A stretch of DNA of 64,000 nt from Chimonanthus salicifolius (taxonomy: Eukaryota > Streptophyta > Magnoliopsida > Laurales > Calycanthaceae): positions 58,442,962 to 58,506,961 of the forward strand of contig CM023540.1 in the NCBI GenBank assembly GCA_013350335.1, in the 5' to 3' direction. The number at the start of each line of letters is the position of its first letter. The stretch's first letter is position 1. This document shows, in pieces, positions 45,862 to 57,150 of this stretch. The position numbers and the translations under genes are program-made. The notes below the pieces were generated by a model. That model was not told the DNA's origin and made no database searches. It saw only the letters and a program-made list of their open reading frames with translations.

Positions 45862-46570
45862 ATAATGTCCCCCTTGATGGAAAACCTTCATCAAGATAAA
45901 ATCACACAAAGCATGCCCCTTGATGGCAAAACTTCATCAAGATAAAATCACACAAAGTATCCCCCTTAATGGAAAAACTTCATCAAGATAAAATCACACA
46001 AAGTATCCCCCTTGATGGCAAAGCCTCCTCAAGGTATAATAATAAATACGAATATCTCCCTTGATGGAAAAACTTCATCAAGATAAAATCATACAAAGTA
46101 TCCCCCTTGATGGCAAAGCCTCCTCAAGGTATAATAATAAATACGAATATCCCCATTGATGGAAAAACTTCATCAAGATAAAATCACACAAAGTATCCCC
46201 CTTGATGGCAAAGCCTCCTCAAGGTATAATAATAAATACGAATATCCCCATTGATGGAAAAACTTCATCAAGATAAAATCACACAAAGTATCCCCCTTGA
46301 TGGCAAAGCCTCCTCAACGTTTAATAATAAATACAAATATCCCCCTTGATGGAAAACTTCATCAAGATAAAATCACACAAAGTATCCCCCTTGATGGCAA
46401 AGCCTCCTCAAGGTATAATAATAAATACGAATATCCCCCTTGATGGAAAAACTTCATCAAGATAAAATCACACAAAGTATCCCCCTTGATGGCAAAGCCT
46501 CCTCAACGTATAATAATAAATACGAATATCTCCCTTGATGGAAAAACCATCATCAAGGTATAATAAACAC
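45862..46570. repeat. 95-bp tandem array of CTTGATGG/CATCAAG hairpins
   Basis: Units starting TATCCCCCTTGATGGCAAAG lie at 46004, 46099, 46194, 46289, 46383 and 46478, so the period is 95 bp with one base lost once. Shorter units precede them. Each unit holds two inverted repeats, CTTGATGGAAAAACTTCATCAAG-like and CTTGATGGCAAAGCCTCCTCAAG-like, giving about a dozen stems where D has three. Confidence 0.93.
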
Positions 46571-47040
46571 ATAGTAACATTCTTGTTTGAATAACCTCAT
46601 CAACATATCATAAAACCCATAGTAACTTTCCTGATGGATAAAGCACATCAAAATATCCCCATGTTTGTTTATCGGTCGCCCCGACGGAGCATGGACTCCG
46701 ATTTCATTTCATCCTTCCCATGCCATATCCCTCCCATGTCATGCATGAGATGCAAGTGTTAATATACTATATGATATCACAAACCATGGCATTAAAATCC
46801 CATCAATAAAACATATAATTTGATTACCAAAAATAAATCAAGCAAAGCATCAATATACACATCATCCATGGCTTACAATGAGGTAGGAATCCTACAGAAT
46901 ACAGACTAATGTCCCTTTACGTTTCCGTCCGATAGTCCGGTCACCAATCGTGCACCGCTTGCGATGTCCGATACCTTATTACATATCAATAATCAACCCA
47001 TTTTTTAACCATTTCTAAGTCCATTAATCATACCTTAGTG

Positions 47041-48107
47041 GGATTCGGCCATACCCCATGACCCAACCTCCCTATCTAGGTTTTGTGGGCCCCATTTAAT
47101 CCATCAAATGTTTTAATCACATGAGTTTAAAATCCAGCAACCCTAGGCTTCAATGATCCACACCTAAGGTCATCTTAAATGCACTTAAGTCCATGATCAT
47201 CCCCCATGGGGTTCGGCCATACATTATGGCCGAACCCATGGTTCTTCATTTTGGCCAATAGTTACCATTTTGCCACTCTTCTCCCATGGTTAAGTTCTCA
47301 TTTTATTTCTCCATTCTTAGGCCCATAACTGATCTATAGACTTGGATCCATTTATGACCCATCAACCATGTTACAAGATTATTAAAAATCAGCCCTTAAC
47401 TTAGCCAAATTTCCATTCATCTAAACACATGTATAATTTCAAATTTAGCCCATAAAATGACCTACAAATGGGTCATGGTTCGGCCATACACCATGGCCGA
47501 ACCCATGATGTCTTTTTATTATTTTTCCTTGGACCCATTTACATCATTTAGCTCCACCATAAGTTCCACCATGAGGGAACTTAAATCATACATTTAAATC
47601 ATCATTAGATACATTTTGGTCCATCAACTTAACCATAATTCCCATTTATTTTTCATGGTTCCAAAATACCTAATCCATCAAAGTCTCCCCATGGGGTTTG
47701 GCCATACACCATGGCCGAACCCATGGTCCATGGTTTATCACTATTTTCACCCCTTTAAAACATTATATACTATACTTAAAAATCCATTTAAAACTATCAA
47801 CCTTCTCCATCATTTTCCATCTTTTTACCCACATTAAAATTATTAAAACATCACCATAGGGTTCAGCCATACATCATGGCCGAACCCATGGTTCATGGTT
47901 CATCTCCATCTACCATTTTTGAGGCCATTAAAATCATTAATTATCTTCCATGATTTTTCTCATTAAAACCCCTTTAAAAATCACTAACATTTAATCATTA
48001 GAACCTTAAGATCATAAATCATCCTTCCATGGTTTTAACCCTTAAAACTCCATTAAAATTATCTAATCACCTTCCATGGGGTTCGGCCATACTACATGGC
48101 CGAACCC
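47041..48107 (-). repeat. GGTTCGGCCAT hairpin array in the nested solo LTR
   Basis: Copies at 47209, 47478, 47694 (GGTTTGG left arm), 47859 (GGTTCAG left arm) and 48079 have a TAC-rich loop. Partial copies lie at 47041 and 48490. Spacing is 165-270 bp. Confidence 0.87.
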
Positions 48108-49298
48108 TATGGTCCATGGTTTCTTCAAAACTCACATTTCCATACTTGAATAAATCTTAATACATAGTGTCCTTAATACATCCTTTATTTTTTTTTCCTT
48201 AACCTAATTTATCTTTCCCATTTTGTCCATTTCTCATCCTTTCCTTGGATGGATTTTAGATCCATGGCCCATGATATTTTGGCCACCATTAAATTCAAGG
48301 AAGATGGATTTTATGGTCTCTTTTTAATCTTTAAAAAAAAAGTAACCTCTTGTTTAAAAACACTTACCACTCCGACGGCTCCTCCGGCTTCTCTTTTTCT
48401 CCTCTTAATTTCCTTAGCCTTTCTCCTTTCTTCTTCTCCTTGATGTTCTGCCAAGATGTGCTTGATCAAGATGAAATCCTCAAGGTTTGGGTTCGGCCAA
48501 CATGGAGTGGGTTTGAGAGAGGGAAGGGAGGAGAGGATCAGAAAATGTCTAGTCTCCTTGGCTTGGAGTGGTGGGCCAATGCTTGAATTTTTCTTCTCTT
48601 TTCCTCTAAGTTTTTCTTCTTCTTTTCCTTTGTGTAGGATCGTCAATGAGAGGGAGGAAGAGAGGGAGAGAGTGAGATGAGAGTGGGATGGAGAGATGAT
48701 ATGAAAACCCATCTCATCCCTTTGGTTTGCTTGGGCCACACTCTTCTATCATTTCCCTCCACCCACCAAGCATGGGCTCACATGCCTTAGTGGTGATGGT
48801 TGGGATGAAACCACCACCAAGCCAACGGTTTTGGGCCTTTGAAATGGGGTGGTTTGGTCTTCCCATCTTATCCATTTGACCATCATCATGGGGGGTATGG
48901 GTCCTCATGCTTTGGATGGTGGTGGTTGAGATGAAACCACCACCCTTAGTCCATGGTTTTGTTTTGTGTTTCTTTAAGTGGTTTGGGTGGTTTCAATGAG
49001 ATGAAACCACCCCTTGACTTATTCCTTTGACTCCCCATTGACCCATTTGACTAACTTAATTAATTAATTAATTGGATCCTTAACTTAGGTTAATTATTTC
49101 TCAATTAACCCCTTTAATCTCCTTGATTTTTCTCCATTAGTCCACCCATGGTTGACCAAGTCATCCATGGTGGCCGGCCCCACTAACTCCTTGCCTACCC
49201 CCCACCTCACTTGATGAGGTGGAGGTGGGCCCCATTCGGCCATGTCACCTAGGTTTAATTAAATACTAACTTAGATGATTCACATTAATTAAATCACA

Positions 49299-49372
49299 TT
49301 AATTCACTTTGATCCTCTTTAATTCACTTTGATCCTCTTTAATTCACTTTGATCCTCTTTAATTCCCTTTGA
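49299..49372. repeat. 22-bp tandem repeat, about three units
   Basis: TTAATTCACTTTGATCCTCT repeats three times in the 5' part of the nested minus-strand LTR. Confidence 0.9.
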
Positions 49373-49877
49373 CTTATCCATGATTGACCAAGTGAACCAT
49401 GATGGTCGGCCCCACCTATGCCTTGGTTCATACGCCACCTCACTTGATGAGGTGGAGGTGGGTCCCACTTGGTTATGCCATCTTGATCATTTCATCACTA
49501 ACTTAGGTGGTTTAATTCCAATTCAATCCATTCCAACCAATTGGGTCACCATTGGGCCCATGGCCCAATTAAATTTATTTCCTACCCATTTACCTTAGAG
49601 CTTAACCATCTTGACCCATTGGGTCCCAAATGGGTATTTGACCCAATTTGACCATTCTTGACCCAATTAATCATTATTGACCAATTAAATGAATTTCATC
49701 CAACCCATGGTCCATTGGACCATACTTGGGCCTTTGCCCCAAATTTTGATCCATTTAACATCTATTCCATCAAAATTCTCAATTTCCATCATTAAAATAA
49801 ATAATAGCCACATATATATTGATTTAAAAATTCCGGGCTATTACAAAAACACGCCTAATATGGGTCAGGGTATTACA

Positions 49878-49882
49878 GAGAA
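49878..49882. repeat. Target site duplication of LTR G, right copy (GAGAA)
   Basis: Exact copy of 41950-41954; LTR F resumes from here. Confidence 0.93.
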
Positions 49883-50348
49883 AGTTTTGTGGAGTTAGGT
49901 GTTATTAATGCTAAAAGGACTAACTCATGTATGATTGATTAAGGAATCAAAAGAGGGACCCAAACCAAGTGTGTGAGGTTCGGCCATGTTGTATGGCCAA
50001 AGCCCACTAGGGTGTGTTTGTGGACTTAGACATGATTGGAAATCAAATGGAACTTGGGTTTGATTGAATGATATGTAATAAGGTAACGGGACCTCACAAG
50101 CGGTGTACAATCGGTGATCGGTTTTCGGACAAAAACGTCAGGACACGTTAGTTGATCATTGGTAGGATTCCTACCTCATTGATACCATGGGATATGTATG
50201 ATGGTTTTAATTCCTATTTTGATGAGTTATTTTGTATAAGTGATATGTTTTCAAGTATGGGATTTTAAATGCTATGATTTGTATTATTACATAGCATGTT
50301 GGCATTTGCATCTCATGCATGGCATGGGAGGGATACTATGGAGTTGTG

Positions 50349-50560
50349 ATACCTTGATGAGAAGTTTCCATCAAGAGGAAGACCTTGGTGTGCATTATCC
50401 ACCAAGAGGTAACCAGATTCCACGCCCCATCGGGGCGTCCGTAAGGCATTCGTGATCTTGATGAGGAGTTTCCATCAAGAGGTAACCGGAGACCACACTC
50501 CGTCAAGGCGTCTGTAAGACAACTGTGGGGATACCTTGATGATGAGTTTTCCATCAAGAG
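50349..50560 (+). repeat. CTTGATGA...CATCAAG hairpins in LTR F
   Basis: CCTTGATGAGAAGTTTCCATCAAGAGG (near 50351), CTTGATGAGGAGTTTCCATCAAGAGG (near 50456) and CCTTGATGATGAGTTTTCCATCAAGAGG (near 50531) alternate with variant CCGTAAGGCATTC/CTGTAAGACAAC phrases. Confidence 0.85.
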
Positions 50561-51286
50561 GATGTTTTGGATTGTGTTATGGCTAATGGGTGGGACTCAT
50601 GGCATATGACACCTATGGCATGGCATTGTATCAGCATGATTATGATATCTATTATTATGTACTGTTTCTGGCTGGTTTTTATCTGTGTGATTGGATCTCT
50701 ATTATCATACACTGTTTTGGATACGATGTTTTACAGATACGACATGATGTATTATATCTGGATTTTTATACTAACCCATGTGTTTGACCCTAATTGGAAT
50801 ACCTACTGGGCGTGTTGTCTACCGCCCTACTTCTATCTTAGTTGATGACACAGGGAATGAATGGAATGAGGAACGAGATCAGAGCCAAACTTAGGAGCTT
50901 GGATGTTTTAGTTTTGTTTTATTTAAGTTATTCATGGACAATGTAATAACTTAGATTATTTTGCTATGCTTTGAATGTTAACTTTGGATATGTTAATTTA
51001 AGATAATTATTATCAAGTGATGGACTCCTTGCTATCTAAAATGGAATAGAATTATTATTCTATTATATTTCCGCATCTATGATTTATTATGCATGTTAAC
51101 TTGAGTACGTGTGAACCGTTTTAGTGGACTTGGTCCACGCACACGTATGGTTGGCCAGTTAAGGGTCGGGCTTTGAAAGCTCGGATTTAGCTCGCTTTGT
51201 GGCGTCCCGCTCTCTCTCTCACTCTTTTATTCAAAGAAAAAAACAAACTCTGATTTTCGAAGAGTGAAAAAGGGTAGGGTGTTACA

Positions 51287-52185
51287 TTGAGGCCTAAATG
51301 TCACTCTAGCATGAATAGTGCTCGAGCACTATAGCATGAATAGTGCCCAAGCCCCTCGAAGCACTGTAGTAGAAATTGAAAAACTAGCCATTTTCTAGCC
51401 GTTGTATGAATAGTGCTCGAGCCCCTAGAGGCACGCTCCCAAGCTCCTCGAGGACTAGTCGTTATGAATAGTAAATCTATATATACAGCTCCTTTCTCTA
51501 AGAAAAAGGAGGCCAATTAATTGTAAGATTAAGCCTAAGTTTCTAGACTTTCCAGAGAGGTTCTAACCCCTACCAATCACCATCAAATCTTTCTAAGGTC
51601 TTTTAAATCACATCCACACACTTCTATGGAATATCTTAACTCTTAAGTTGTGTTAAGCTTTTGTTGATGTGATTGAGAGAGAATTTTCTTGGGACTTACT
51701 GTAGCATCCTTATCCTACCCTAGACCAAGCCTCTCCTATGGTTGCAAACACTAGAGCATCTCAAGTATTGAAGATCAAAGCATCAAGACATCAGTGAAGA
51801 ACACACTCTCAAGATCAGAGCTAAGCCCAGGAAAGTGTTCTTTGTTTATTTCATTTATCATTGTATAGTGGATTAGGACTCTGTGTTCGAACCACTATAA
51901 AAAATAGGAGTTAAGGATTAGACTAGGGCGATCAAACCTTTCAAAATCTGGGTGCAATGTTAGGGTGATTTACCCTATCATAGTGAGTTCCGGATAGCCC
52001 AAGGTTGGGTGAGTCCAAGAGTGGATGTAGGTTCAGGTGAACCGAACGACTATAAATCGTTGTGCATATGTGGTATTTGTTGATTTGTTTTGATGTATTG
52101 CTCATTGCTCACTCACACATATTAATATTTTCCACTGTACAAAAGTCTAATAATTATTTTATTTGAAAAGTGTTTAAAATTGGTA
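51287..52185 (+). mobile_element. Copia (SIRE-like) LTR, right part
   Basis: It continues 39217-39531 after LTR F. It shares GTTCGAACCACTATAAAAAATAGG (near 51885), GATAGCCCAAGGTTGGGTGAGTC, GTGGATGTAGG and GAACGACTATAAATCG with 34590-34770. Before that are several ATGAATAGTGCTCGAGC phrases. The U5 end after TTTCCACTGTAC is missing or replaced, so no primer site is seen. Confidence 0.72.
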
Positions 52186-52700
52186 AAAGACCATGTGCGT
52201 TGGTCTAGCCCGGACTTACAAATCTTACTATCTCAACTTTACTTCACCCTAAACACCATTCTTTCCCCCTTTCCACCATGCTCACTCACGTATAAGGGTT
52301 TCAATCTCCCATGCGTGCCTCTATCCAAACAAAAAATTCATACCCCAGCTGGTATCACATCCAACTCAAATATCAAGAAATTTGAAGAGTTATTAAGGAA
52401 AAGTGGGACATTACCTTAGAAGAGGAAAAACTCAAGAAAATCTGAAGCTCAGAGGTGTCCTGGGGCTCTCCAAAGGCACATGCACTGGTCTACGGAAGAG
52501 AGGAAACCACGTTGGAGACTGGGAACCTGGAGAGGAAGAGAGAAAATGGCCTCTTTCTCTGGACATGGGTTTAAATACCCTTATTCTTTCCTCGATATCA
52601 GTGTTCTGACAGTTAAGTATGGAACTCCAACCCTTAGAAGTTTCTGAAACTTTTCTTTTTTCTTTTTTTTTTTTTTTTTACAAGTCAGGTCGTTACACTA
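52186..52700 (-). other. Remnant of an LTR-like sequence, minus strand
   Basis: The plus-strand right edge CAAGTCAGGTCGTTACA is the complement of an LTR start TGTAACGACCTGACTTG. A poly-T tract (52663-52679) lies inside. On the minus strand GGGTATTTAAACCC is TATA-like. The left side abuts the copia LTR. The short open frames here have no recognised motif. Confidence 0.45.
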
Positions 52701-55700
52701 ACAATACATCTTATAATAACATTGTATTATTTTCTATGAACCATAGTCACAAATATTGTTCTCAAGATATTAACGGCGATTGATAATATCGGGATATTTT
52801 CAAATTCTTTGATTTTTACCGAGAAAGTAACAGAAAAATCTCACGAAAAATGTAATATTTTAAAAATAATAAAAATATTAATAAAATAAATATCAATATG
52901 GAATTTATCTCTATTTTACCAAGAATTTATTAGAAATTTATGGGGATATTATCGCGACATTACTATTTATCACGAATTTATCAAGCATTTACTGCAGTGC
53001 CGATAAATCTCGAGATATTAACGGCAATTGGTATTTTGCTAATAAAAATGTGGTAAATTTGAAAATATAGGAGACATTTGTGACATTGATTGTCACATCT
53101 ACACTCCCTACGTGTGAAATTAACGATAGCTTACCACGCCTTACTATTACACAAAGTGGTGTGAGGCAATGCCTAATAAGCAAGCCATCAGTGAGATGCA
53201 AACTTTATACATTCACACATCATCATTAGGTTTGGGATTATGCACAAGGTGTGAAATTTGGGTCAGGTTTAACTTCGACATGCATAACCCAATCTGAGAA
53301 ATCAATGGGTTTGGGTTATATATTTGTATATTTCAGTTCAAGTCGAGCTAAGAAAAAAAAAAACCCGCATGAATTTTGGGTCGAGCTGGGTTGAGAAATT
53401 TAAAATCAACCCGACCCGATCCAACATGAACAAGTGCACCAAGTTATAAAACAATACTTGGGTTGAGTTGGGTCAAAATTTTGGACTAGGTCAAGTTGAG
53501 TAATTCAAGTCAGCAATTTGAGTCGAGTCGGGTCGGGTTCAATAATTTTTTATATGGGTTAAGTTGAGTTTATTAAAACTCAATCCGACCCACCCCAAGT
53601 TTCAGACCTACTGTACACCATTCTACTAATAATAGTAACCACTTGGTAAACAAACATATAGAAACTTAGGCTGCGTTTGGATGAGGGGGGTGTGAGGGGA
53701 ACGAGGTGTTGCCTCTCACTACCCCTGTTTAGTAATGATATTCAAGGGGTAAAAAATCTATTATTTACCCCTACACATGAGGAAATGAAAACCCCTCATC
53801 TCAACCTCTCCCTTTCTTTTCCCCTCCATACCCCCTCCCATCCTCTACTCTCTCCTTCACAGGATATATTATTATTTTTATTTGATAAATATTATTTAAT
53901 AATTAAGTTCATCTAATTTTCCATCATTTTCATTGATTTTCAACTAAATTTTTGTTATAAAGCAGAATAAAACATGTATTTTGTTAGAAATATTGGCCAT
54001 TGAAATATTAATTTTTCAAAAAGGTTAGCCAATTCTTTTAAATATTGCTAATATTTTCATTTAATTTTTTTTTTGTATAAACTCGAAATGAAATATGTCT
54101 TTTTATCAAAAAAATTAACCAATTAATTTTTTTATTATTGAATGTTTTTTTTAAATACTTATGATGTCATTTTGGACAAATTTTTGGTCTAAACATAAAC
54201 CATAATATTCATTTTTCACAAGTCTCAATCAGTTTTTGTGAATATTGTTAATATTTTTATATTTTATCTTAGTTATTTTATGTCAACTTAAATGAAAATA
54301 TCCATATTTCACAAGCTTCTTTTTTTAAATTTTGTTGATTTTTTTAAATATAGTCCATTTTGACTTGTAATTATGGTTCTTAATATTAATTTTGTCTTAG
54401 ATGAGACTTATTAACTTGAATTTTTTATAAACTATTATAATAGCTTATTATATTATGTATTTCACAATGAACTATTATGTATTTCAATCACAATGAACAA
54501 ATTTCGAATTTTAATGAAGAAATGTGTTGCCATTTTTAATTCATTAAAAATTATATGCAGAAAAAGTTTTTTCTTGGTCTCACTTCTTAAGACTAACACT
54601 TAATATTCCCAAGTTGTTGCCGCCGTGGTAGATGAGTTATAATGTTTGGGTGGTGAGAATGTAGAAATACAAAAAAAAAAAAAATAAAGTTCATATATTT
54701 TTAAGCACATTTCGTAACTCTTCACTTAGGTTTAGGCTTGACAATCTCCTCTTGTATGACATGGCACTATGATTTAAATGTTCTTGATTCCTAGAAGTAG
54801 TTAAGTTGAATCCTCTAGTTATTTTGTACATGTACAAAAAACGATTCAGTCATGTTGGTGACGGAATTCTTCGCCAATAACAGCAACACAATGTACAAGC
54901 TCGACCGACCGGCCGGGGCTGTTTTATTTCATTAATCAAAGTGTCGGGTCACGATACATCGCCTGCACCCACCAATCCTCCTCAGCCGAATGCTGCTCTT
55001 TCAAGAAATGGGATTCCTTACATTGTGGTTGCATAACAGTTCATCATGCTGCTTCTTGGGTTCCTCTTTCTTCAATTTTAGGTTCAATGCATGAGTGTAA
55101 AAGTCTGTTAGTGATCTTTTAGATCTCAGTTCAGATATCTTTCATTTTCAGTGCTTAGAGCATTAGACCCATCTAGCAGATGTCTTGAAGCAAACAAATA
55201 CACTTCACCCAACTCAACTTCATCTGTATTTTCATGAAATGTGAAGGAAAGAAGTGTGTGAAAATAATGAAACTGACTTTGACTCAGTTCAGTTTTAAAT
55301 TCACTCAATAATGTTAATCACTGAGTCAATTTAAAATTCAATCGAGTCATAAGTCACTTCCATTTCAATTCAAACTTGGATAAACACTTGAATTATGTCT
55401 ACTTTGACTCTTCGAGTGATTTTAGGTGATTCCAAATCATTCTCAAACCCATTTCCCTACACATTTGGGTCAAACTAAAGTTTTCTAAAACACTTGTAAC
55501 TTCATTTATTTTTACTGTTTGAGTGATTTTACATGACTAACCATTTCAAATTTTTTTTCTTTTCAAGTGCTAACACTTTTAGAATATGAATGGATGAAGA
55601 CGTTAGATAGATATATGCAACAGTTAAAGCAATACTACTAATGAGGAGTGCCTCGATACTACTACTGACTCTGGTGGACATCTATGTAACACCAAGAAAA

Positions 55701-55740
55701 AATGCTGCGACAACCCCTTCCGTGCCAGATGGCACACTCC
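52701..55740. other. AT-rich intergenic stretch without a recognised gene
   Basis: It begins with ATTAACGGCGATTG/ATATTAACGGCAATTGG phrases (52769-53030) that look like internally repeated old DNA. At 53671 GGCTGCGTTTGGATG resembles the ends of small plant DNA transposons, but no partner end was found. 53870-54600 is very AT-rich. A 60-codon minus-strand frame at 55126-55308 has no recognised motif and is not called a gene. The last 100 bases lead into a LINE. Confidence 0.5.
53330..53605. repeat. GGGTTGAG/GGGTCGGGT-type degenerate repeat
   Basis: Variants of GGGTTGAGTTGGGTC, GAGTCGAGTCGGGTCGGGTT and the complement AACCCGACCCGATCC are interspersed over about 275 bp, giving imperfect dyads. 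Similar GGGTCGGGT-rich short elements are common in plant genomes. The family is not assigned. Confidence 0.5.
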
Positions 55741-56073
55741 TTTCTCAATGATGATTATGTCTTGGAACGTCAGAAGCCTATGTATGCAGAAGGAGGTTAA
55801 AATTTGATTCTCTCTTCTAATCCTGACATTCTCTTTATTTTGGAAAGAAGGATCAAAACAAATAACTTCATGTCATTGCCAATGACATTTTCCAAAGAAA
55901 TTGGAATAATTTCTCCAATGCTACCATGCCTCTTCTGCTAGAGTCTGGGTAGCTTTGAGGTGTATATTAATATTAGTATCATTGATGCCCAGAGCTAGGC
56001 CGTTTTTTGTGAACTTAAAATTCCATCTGTGAGCTTCCCCTTATGCATGGCTGCCATTTATGGTTATAATCAT
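55741..56073 (+). pseudogene. L1-like LINE ORF2, start of endonuclease
   Basis: ATGATGATTATG leads into MSWNVRSLCMQKEV, the start of an apurinic/apyrimidinic-type LINE endonuclease. NPDILFILE-like wording follows after a frameshift near 55800. The segment ends in AIYGYNH-like codons where a 1.1-kb insertion interrupts it, and the frame resumes at 57151. Several stops make it inactive. Endonuclease would nick the target DNA for target-primed reverse transcription. Confidence 0.75.
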
Positions 56074-57150
56074 TGTTATCAAAATTGAACCAGACCACGG
56101 TTGGACCAGAGGTTCGGCCGCGACCGTCATGGAGCACAATCCGTTACGGTTTAGTGAAGAAAACTGTGACTCGTGGGCCGTAGTTCACCATGTTTGGTAA
56201 AGAAAATCCAGGAAGAAGGAAGAAGAAAGAAAATTTAAAAAAAAATGAAATCATTCGAGTCACTTCCCTTCTCCATATTCACTCTTCTTCTCCCGTCTTC
56301 TCGGCGTTAGGGCTAGAACCCCTCTTCTCCCTTCTCTCTTTCTTTGCGGCGGGTTAAGGTTAGGACGACGACTCCTTTTCTTTTTGGGAACGAGCTACAT
56401 AGTTGAAAGTGGAAACAAAAATATTCCACGAGAGTTAGGAACTAGGGTTATGACTTAGAAACCATTGAAATAAATATTTAAGCTATTTCCTTTTTTAACA
56501 GTCTCAATCTTCTACCACTTTAATAGAAATCAAGTTAAAAAAAAAAAGAAGAAAATTTTAATAGAAAATGTAAGGTGTTAGAAAAAAAAATATACTAACT
56601 TCACATCTAATTTAATTTTTATTTTATTATTTTTTCTTAAGATTGCTGTTAGAATTTTTTAAAAAGAGAAATAATAAAATATAAAAATAACAAGTTAATA
56701 GAAATCAAGTTACATGTCAATATAATGTTTACAAATAAAATAAATAATATTTATATTAAAAGATTTTTTTTGAATGATTGTTTTTTTTATAATTAAAATG
56801 TATATTAAGAAAACATTATATTTTTATATTAATATCATGATAATATTGTTAAACAACAACAAAGTTTTTTTTTTCATTTTTACAAACTAGGTTTAAGTTG
56901 AGTGAGTTTTAAAAGTTAAGACATTGTTTTAAGAATTGAGATTATTGTTTTTAGTATTTATAATTGTGTTAGTGGAAAAAGAATATTTTTATGAAAATAT
57001 AATCTTAGCTTTTATTATAGAAATATATATTTTAGTATTCTATTGACAACACAAGTTTGATCGGGTTTGACTACGGTTCAACCCGGTTGACCTTTATTTA
57101 ACCCAACCTTCCCCTTAGACGGTTCGGAAGACCGTCTAGTTCTAATAACA
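56074..57150. mobile_element. Candidate MITE-like insertion in the LINE (1,077 bp)
   Basis: The left end TGTTATCAAAATTGAACC and the complement of the right end, TGTTATTAGAACTAGACG, form an imperfect terminal inverted repeat. Pieces of LINE endonuclease lie on either side and read on from one to the other (YGYNH then YYNNPSFRIDLLAAVE). The interior is AT-rich with CCGGTT/GGACC phrases near the ends and no coding sequence. The target duplication is not clear (CATT near one edge, CATTT near the other), so the superfamily is open. Confidence 0.6.

Larger units (their letters stand above)
45181..49845 (-). mobile_element. Gypsy solo LTR related to D (4,665 bp, minus strand)
   Basis: The reverse complement starts TGTAATAGCCCGGAATTTTT (compare TGTAAGGGCCCGGAATTTTT in D) and ends GGGGCAGGCGTTACA, with exact AAAAC duplications. 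The same modules occur in reverse order: GGCCCTTAACTGGCCAACC (45312), the CTTGATGG/CATCAAG array, CATGCATGAGATG (46740), the GGTTCGGCCAT array, CCACCTCACTTGATGAGGTGG twice (49203, 49437) and GACCCATTGGGTC (49613). No internal region is present. Confidence 0.92.
41955..49877 (-). mobile_element. Gypsy solo LTR G (about 3.25 kb, minus strand) carrying a nested solo LTR
   Basis: On the plus strand it runs TGTCACGCCCCGACCC to GGGTCAGGGTATTACA, with exact GAGAA duplications on both sides. Without the insertion at 45181-49850 it is 3,253 bp. Its reverse complement starts TGTAATACCCTG...ATTAGGCGTGTTTTAG and matches the LTR start at 63264. No internal region is present, so it is a solo LTR. Its sequence is unrelated to the A/B, D and F LTRs, but it has its own palindrome series. 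Confidence 0.9.
39532..51286 (+). mobile_element. Gypsy solo LTR F (about 3.8 kb) carrying nested insertions
   Basis: It runs TGTAACACCCCAG (39532) to GGTAGGGTGTTACA (51286), excluding the insertion 41955-49882. The two pieces (2,423 and 1,404 bp) add to one LTR with the same modules as A/B and D: GACCCAATGGGTC (39752), GGTTCGGCCAT hairpins, CATCTCATGCATGGCATGG (50311), CTTGATG...CATCAAG hairpins, CTACTGGGCGTG (near 50810) and GGCCAGTTAAGGGTCGGGCT (51151). Flanks are CTAAG and TTGAG, consistent with a 5-bp duplication after two transitions. No primer site or internal region is present, so it is a solo LTR. Confidence 0.82.

Noticed and set aside
45862..46570. CRISPR-like direct repeats
   Set aside because: The units are contiguous 95-bp tandem copies within a plant LTR, with no unique spacers and no cas genes.
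55126..55308. Minus-strand 60-codon frame as an exon of a host gene
   Set aside because: No splice context, no recognised domain, and stops on both sides; too short to support.
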